From the NCBI GenBank assembly GCA_039679385.1, contig JBDKVB010000050.1:62001-126000 (forward strand): 64,000 nt of DNA, given 5' to 3'. Source of the DNA: Armatimonadia bacterium (lineage in GTDB: Bacteria; Armatimonadota; Zipacnadia; Zipacnadales; JABUFB01). A program made the position numbers and the translations under genes. Numbering within the stretch: the stretch's first letter is position 1; every line of letters starts with the position of its first letter. Positions 60,447 to 64,000 of the stretch are shown piece by piece. A model generated the notes under the pieces. That model did no database searches, was not told the DNA's origin, and saw only the letters and a program-made list of their open reading frames with translations.

Positions 60447-60637
60447 AGAAGGACACGCGCCGTGTCTTGTGCAGCGCCATCCCCAGGGCAGGGTCTGTCC
60501 TCTCCTGCCGGACCTGTCCGCCGTCAAGGTATCCGGCTTGCCCACCTGAGTGAGAGGGACCGTCCAAGGCGTCGAGCCGGGACCGCGATCGGTTGTGAGT
60601 CTGGTAACGCGACGAAGTGCTCAGACAGGAGTTCACC
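60447..60637 (+). other. Long leader of leuC, no recognised riboswitch or T-box
   Basis: This part of the 420-base gap between 60217 and 60638 holds no supported gene. The T-box specifier/AGGGTGGnACCGCG element was looked for and not found; the nearest match, GAGAGGGACCGTC (about 60552), is poor. It may form a leader structure or a peptide attenuator, but I see no convincing Leu-rich leader peptide. Confidence 0.3.
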
Positions 60638-61891
60638 ATGAACATCACTGAGAAACTGCTGGCCCGCGCCGCGGGCATTGAGAAGGCTCGTCCCGGGGAG
60701 TTCGTCAACTGCAAGCTCGACCTGGTGCTGGCCAACGACATCACCGCACCGCTGGCGATTGAGGCCTTCCGGGAGATGGGCGCCGGCAAGGTCTTCGATC
60801 CTCACAAGGTCGCCCTGGTGGCCGATCACTCCACGCCGAACAAGGACATCAAGTCCGCGATGCAGACCAAGCTCGTGCGCGACTTCGCCCGCGAGCAAGG
60901 GATAGAGCACTACTACGAGGCCTGTGGCGGCGGCATCGAGCACATCATCCTGCCCGAGAAGGGCATCGTGCTGCCCGGTGACGTGGTGATCGGCGCGGAC
61001 TCCCACACCTGCACCTACGGAGGTCTGGGCGCCTTCGCCACCGGTGTCGGCTCCACGGATGCGGGCGCAGGGATGGCCCTCGGCGAGTGCTGGTTCCGAG
61101 TGCCGGAGAGCATGAAGTTCGTGTTCAAGGGTACGCGGGGGCGCTGGATCACCGGCAAGGACCTGATTCTGTACACCATCGGCCAGATCGGCGTGGACGG
61201 TGCTCGCTACCGCGCGATGGAGTTCGCCGGACCGGTCATCGACGCGCTGCCCATGAACCAGCGTCTGACCATGTGCAACATGGCGATTGAGGCCGGCGGC
61301 AAGAGCGGTATCATCGCCCCGGACCAGGTGACCCTCGACTGGCTCAAGCCGCGGGCGAAGCGGGACTTCACCGTCTTCGACAGCGATGCCGACGCCGAGT
61401 ATGTCGAGACCTTCGAGTGGGACGTGACCGACCTGGAGCCGCAGGTCAGCTTCCCGCATCTGCCCGAGAACGCGCGCCCGCTGTCTGAGGTCGGCGACAT
61501 CGCCATCGATCAGGTCGTGATCGGCGCCTGCACGAACGGTTGGATGGAGGACCTGGAGGCGGCGGCTCAGGTGCTCAAGGGGCGAAAGGTCGCTCGCGGC
61601 CTGCGCTGCATCGTCATTCCGGGCAGTCACGCCATCCACCTCGAGGCGACGCGCAAGGGTCTCGTCGAGCTGTTCCTGGAGGCCGGATGTCTGGTGAGCA
61701 CCCCGACTTGCGGTCCGTGCCTCGGCGGCCACATGGGTATCCTGGCTGCCGGTGAGCGCGCCGTCGCAACGACGAACCGCAACTTCGTGGGACGAATGGG
61801 CCACACCGAGAGCGAAGTCTACCTGGCCAGCCCGTACGTGGCAGCGGCCAGCGCCATCACCGGCAAGATCAGCGGGCCGGAGGAGCTGTAG
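60638..61891 (+). CDS. leuC: 3-Isopropylmalate dehydratase large subunit
   Basis: 417 residues from ATG 60638 (CAGGAG SD). Aconitase-family: [52 protein letters not shown], and [4Fe-4S] ligands in [11 protein letters not shown] and [13 protein letters not shown]. The enzyme isomerises 2- to 3-isopropylmalate in leucine synthesis; with leuD it forms the heterodimer. The ~420-residue length is the LeuC2/HACN-like form rather than the ~470-residue E. coli form, so homoaconitase or methylmalate activity is also possible. leuD follows after 79 bases. Confidence 0.93.
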   Translation: MNITEKLLARAAGIEKARPGEFVNCKLDLVLANDITAPLAIEAFREMGAGKVFDPHKVALVADHSTPNKDIKSAMQTKLVRDFAREQGIEHYYEACGGGIEHIILPEKGIVLPGDVVIGADSHTCTYGGLGAFATGVGSTDAGAGMALGECWFRVPESMKFVFKGTRGRWITGKDLILYTIGQIGVDGARYRAMEFAGPVIDALPMNQRLTMCNMAIEAGGKSGIIAPDQVTLDWLKPRAKRDFTVFDSDADAEYVETFEWDVTDLEPQVSFPHLPENARPLSEVGDIAIDQVVIGACTNGWMEDLEAAAQVLKGRKVARGLRCIVIPGSHAIHLEATRKGLVELFLEAGCLVSTPTCGPCLGGHMGILAAGERAVATTNRNFVGRMGHTESEVYLASPYVAAASAITGKISGPEEL

Positions 61892-61970
61892 CCGAGATCC
61901 GGCTGCAGTGCGGTCAGACCGGCCGGAACCTAAAGGAAACGATACGCACAACGTTTGCAGGAGCCTTCCC

Positions 61971-62468
61971 ATGTCCATCAAAGGTACAGTGCACAAGTAC
62001 GGAGACCATGTCGACACCGACGTCATCATCCCGGCGCGCTATCTCAACAGCAGCGACCCGGCTGAGCTTGCCACGCATTGCATGGAAGACATCGACAAGG
62101 ACTTCCTGAAGCGGGTCAAGCCGGGGGACATCATGGTGGCCGGCAAGAACTTCGGCTGCGGCAGCTCCCGGGAGCACGCCCCGATCGCCATCAAGGCGGC
62201 CGGGATCGCCTGCGTGATCGCCGACACCTTCGCGCGCATCTTCTACCGCAATGCCCTCAACATCGGACTGCCGATCATCGAGTGTCCCGGGGCCAGTCAG
62301 GGCATTGACAGTGGAGACGAGGTGGAGGTCGACCTGGCAGCCGGCAAGATCTGCAATCTCACCAAGGGGACGGAGTTCAAGTTCGTGCCCCTCGTGGGGA
62401 TGGCGCAGACGCTGGTCGATGCCGGCGGGCTGAAGGAGCTCGTGCGCAAGCGCCTGAGCGCCGCCTAA
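61971..62468 (+). CDS. leuD: 3-Isopropylmalate dehydratase small subunit
   Basis: 165 residues from ATG 61971, [29 protein letters not shown] and [12 protein letters not shown] are the LeuD signatures, followed by [20 protein letters not shown]. It forms the swivelling domain partner of leuC. Length (about 165) fits the LeuD2 type that pairs with the short LeuC. Confidence 0.96.
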   Translation: MSIKGTVHKYGDHVDTDVIIPARYLNSSDPAELATHCMEDIDKDFLKRVKPGDIMVAGKNFGCGSSREHAPIAIKAAGIACVIADTFARIFYRNALNIGLPIIECPGASQGIDSGDEVEVDLAAGKICNLTKGTEFKFVPLVGMAQTLVDAGGLKELVRKRLSAA

Positions 62469-62525
62469 CCCGGCCCTACCCGGAGATATGCGGGCCGAGG
62501 CAAAGAAGAGTCCAGCGGATACAAG

Positions 62526-62559
62526 AACACCCCTCCCGATCGTCGTTGGGAGGGGTGTT
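62526..62559. terminator. Bidirectional hairpin between leuD and the HTH gene
   Basis: AACACCCCTCCC (62526-62537) pairs with GGGAGGGGTGTT (62548-62559), 12 bp perfect, 10-base loop, GTGCTCTT on the plus side. Between convergent genes. Confidence 0.75.
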
Positions 62560-62576
62560 GTGCTCTTGGGGAAGGG

Positions 62577-63122
62577 TCAGTCGCAGTCTCGCAGGTACCA
62601 GCGACGAGGGCAGACGTGGGTCAGGCGACACTCCTCGTGCCCCGGTTTGCAGTGCTTCTCCTCGTGGGGAGGGCGACGTGTCTCCTCCTCGTAGAGGACC
62701 TCGGCCACTTGCTCGCGGAAGGTCGCCTCTACCCTGGCCAACTGTTGCCTCATCTGGTCGATGGCGTCGTGGTACAGACGCGCTCCACGCCGGGTTGAGA
62801 TACCCAGGGTCTTGGCAATTGCGCAAAGGGGTTTGTCGTCGAGGACGAGGCGCAGGACGTCCATCTGCAGGGAGTCAAGCCTGGCCTTCCGGGCCAGTCG
62901 CCAGATCCTTGACCGGGTCACGGTCGGAGCCTGTGGATGGGAGGCGTCGTCTTCCTTGAGGAGGCCCTCGTCCATGTCGCCCAGGCGGCGGAGATAGCCG
63001 GTGGTGAAGAAGGGGTACTCGCCATATCCCTGAGCTTTGAGGCTCTGCATGAGGAGCTTGTTGGCGTGAGCTTCGAGGCGGCTCTCTTTCTCGGCCGGGC
63101 TTGGTGTGAGGTTGGGGTTCAT
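62577..63122 (-). CDS. HTH protein with sigma-70 region-4-like domain and Cys/His-rich C-terminus
   Basis: 181 residues; GGAGGAG SD. The region LDSLQMDVLRLVLDDKPLCAIAKTLGISTRRGARLYHDAIDQMR (about 90-135) is a sigma-4/LuxR-like HTH. The last 30 residues contain five Cys and several His (HCKPGHEEC, HVCPRRWYLRDC), suggestive of metal binding. No sigma region 2 is present, so it is not a complete sigma factor. Possible metal- or redox-responsive regulator; target unknown. Convergent with leuD and divergent from the lipoprotein gene. Confidence 0.72.
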   Translation of the reverse strand: MNPNLTPSPAEKESRLEAHANKLLMQSLKAQGYGEYPFFTTGYLRRLGDMDEGLLKEDDASHPQAPTVTRSRIWRLARKARLDSLQMDVLRLVLDDKPLCAIAKTLGISTRRGARLYHDAIDQMRQQLARVEATFREQVAEVLYEEETRRPPHEEKHCKPGHEECRLTHVCPRRWYLRDCD

Positions 63123-63272
63123 GGTGGGGACTCCTCCGTGCGGGTCGGTTGCTCGAACGGTCTCAGGCTACCGGGGGAGGGATTGGCGAGTCCTTGGCGA
63201 AAGCTTGTATTGCTCTTGGCTCGGCATGGTCGAACCAGGCCGTGGCGCAGGGGCTGCAACTTACCGGGGCTA

Positions 63273-63301
63273 TTGCGACAGGGCTGGATTTCTGCTACAC
63301 T
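63273..63301 (+). promoter_or_regulatory. Promoter of the lipoprotein gene
   Basis: TTGCGA (63273-63278), 17-base spacer, TACACT (63296-63301); start near 63308, 56 bases before the GTG at 63364. Confidence 0.6.
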
Positions 63302-63363
63302 TCAGCCATTGTGGCCGCCCACGACTTAGGAACCGACCCTTTCCGGTCGGCGGAGGTCTGACT

Positions 63364-63972
63364 GTGCTTCGATCGAAAACCGTTCTCCGTGGCGTTGTCC
63401 TCGCTGTCGCACTGACTGCGGTCGTAGTGACCTTCACCGGCTGCGGAGGTGGGGGCGGAGGTGCAGTGGCGTCCGTCACCGGAACGGTCCTGGACGATAG
63501 CACCCTTGTGCCGCTTGCGTCGGCCCAGGTTCGGGTCGGCGATCAGACTGTGACCACCGGTGCAGACGGTAGCTTCAGCTTCCCCAGCGTCGCCGTGGCG
63601 TACCAGACGATCACGGTCTCGCGCACTGGATATGATCTGCTGACCCTGAACACGAATCTGTTCCAGGGAGCCAATGACCTTGGCGCCCTGTACCTGAGCC
63701 AGGTACAGATCCCGGGGTACGGGCACATCAGCGGCATGGTCACCGACGGCGCCTCGCCCGCGAGTGGCGCCATGGTGGTGGCCGGAGGCAAGACGGCCTA
63801 CAGCAAGCCCAGCGGCGAGTACAGCATCCGCAACGTGGCACCGGGCAATCAGTCCGCGAGTGCCTCCTTGGGCGCCAAGACCGCACTGGGTGTGGTGACC
63901 GTGACGGCCGGTTCGACCGCTTCGCTGAACCTGAGCCTGAGCGTCGGCCCACCACCGCCGCCAGTGCTCTAG
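63364..63972 (+). CDS. Lipoprotein with two carboxypeptidase-regulatory-like domains
   Basis: 202 residues, GTG 63364 with GGAGG 7-8 bases upstream. Signal peptide VLRGVVLAVALTAVVVTFTGC ends in a lipobox-like FTGC with Cys acylated, then a Gly-rich run. Two beta-sandwich repeats follow: VTGTVLDDSTLVPLASAQVRVGD...GADGSFSFPSV and ISGMVTDGASPASGAMVVAGG...SGEYSIRNV. Such CarboxypepD_reg repeats are structural or adhesive. A short Pro-rich tail ends the protein. The first residues of the longer frame upstream are not coding. Confidence 0.85.
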   Translation: MLRSKTVLRGVVLAVALTAVVVTFTGCGGGGGGAVASVTGTVLDDSTLVPLASAQVRVGDQTVTTGADGSFSFPSVAVAYQTITVSRTGYDLLTLNTNLFQGANDLGALYLSQVQIPGYGHISGMVTDGASPASGAMVVAGGKTAYSKPSGEYSIRNVAPGNQSASASLGAKTALGVVTVTAGSTASLNLSLSVGPPPPPVL

Positions 63973-64000
63973 ACCCCTGCAGGTGCCGCACAGGCCGAGG

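Noticed and set aside
60540-60600. T-box element before leuC
   Set aside because: GAGAGGGACCGTC only partly resembles the AGGGTGGnACCGCG T-box sequence, and no specifier stem or terminator could be drawn.

Overview
The window is GC-rich bacterial chromosome, densely coding, with genes on both strands and a clear sigma-70-type promoter pattern (several TTGnnn-N16/17/18-TAnnnT elements). The two prepilin-like proteins with the [13 protein letters not shown] continuation after the pilin helix and an H-x9-DG motif, the many secreted carbohydrate-related proteins, the YfhO-type membrane proteins and the Ycf45-like AAA/R3H protein suggest an uncultured member of the Armatimonadota or a nearby phylum. 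That placement is inferred from protein style, not from a marker gene. No rRNA, tRNA, CRISPR array or insertion sequence was recognised.

Layout. (1) Positions 1-9953, minus strand: a surface-polysaccharide or glycan block with a partial GT2 glycosyltransferase, a KdsC-like HAD phosphatase, four large polytopic membrane proteins (a GT39-like enzyme, two YfhO-like proteins and a GT-C-like protein) whose ends touch or overlap, and a small EamA/SMR-type exporter. (2) 10041-12654: a corrinoid protein and its RamA-like reductive activator. (3) 12821-20514, minus: a housekeeping run gmk-coaBC-metK-priA-def-fmt followed by a small TPR protein. (4) 20685-21861, plus: promoter, cobalamin riboswitch, intrinsic terminator and then a pseudopilin gene; this is the most unusual arrangement in the window. 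(5) 21894-45891: a mixed-strand carbohydrate region with a sugar isomerase/epimerase, two Gfo/Idh/MocA dehydrogenases, a uronate-isomerase-like amidohydrolase, an FAD oxidoreductase, GH31-like and GH106-like proteins, a DUF4091/GH123-like secreted protein, two beta-propeller-type secreted proteins, plus hisD and holB. (6) 46026-51201, minus: thymidylate kinase, an AAA/R3H protein, a glutamate-mutase-activator-like MutL protein and two small proteins. (7) 51382-63972: endonuclease III, a second pseudopilin, a GT4 glycosyltransferase, a YkgJ-like cysteine-rich protein, an enolase-superfamily protein without its usual metal ligands, an HTH protein, TPR/zinc-ribbon membrane proteins, leuCD, a sigma-4-like HTH protein and a lipoprotein.

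How it fits together. Three B12-linked functions (corrinoid protein with activator, MutL-like activator, cobalamin riboswitch) lie within 40 kb, yet none sits beside the expected catalytic partner or B12 transport gene. The sugar region looks like a scavenging system in which secreted glycan-binding or glycan-cleaving proteins supply oxidised sugars to cytoplasmic isomerases and dehydrogenases. Starts were chosen by Shine-Dalgarno (SD) match and family N-terminus, often GTG or TTG, so several proteins are shorter than the longest open frame.
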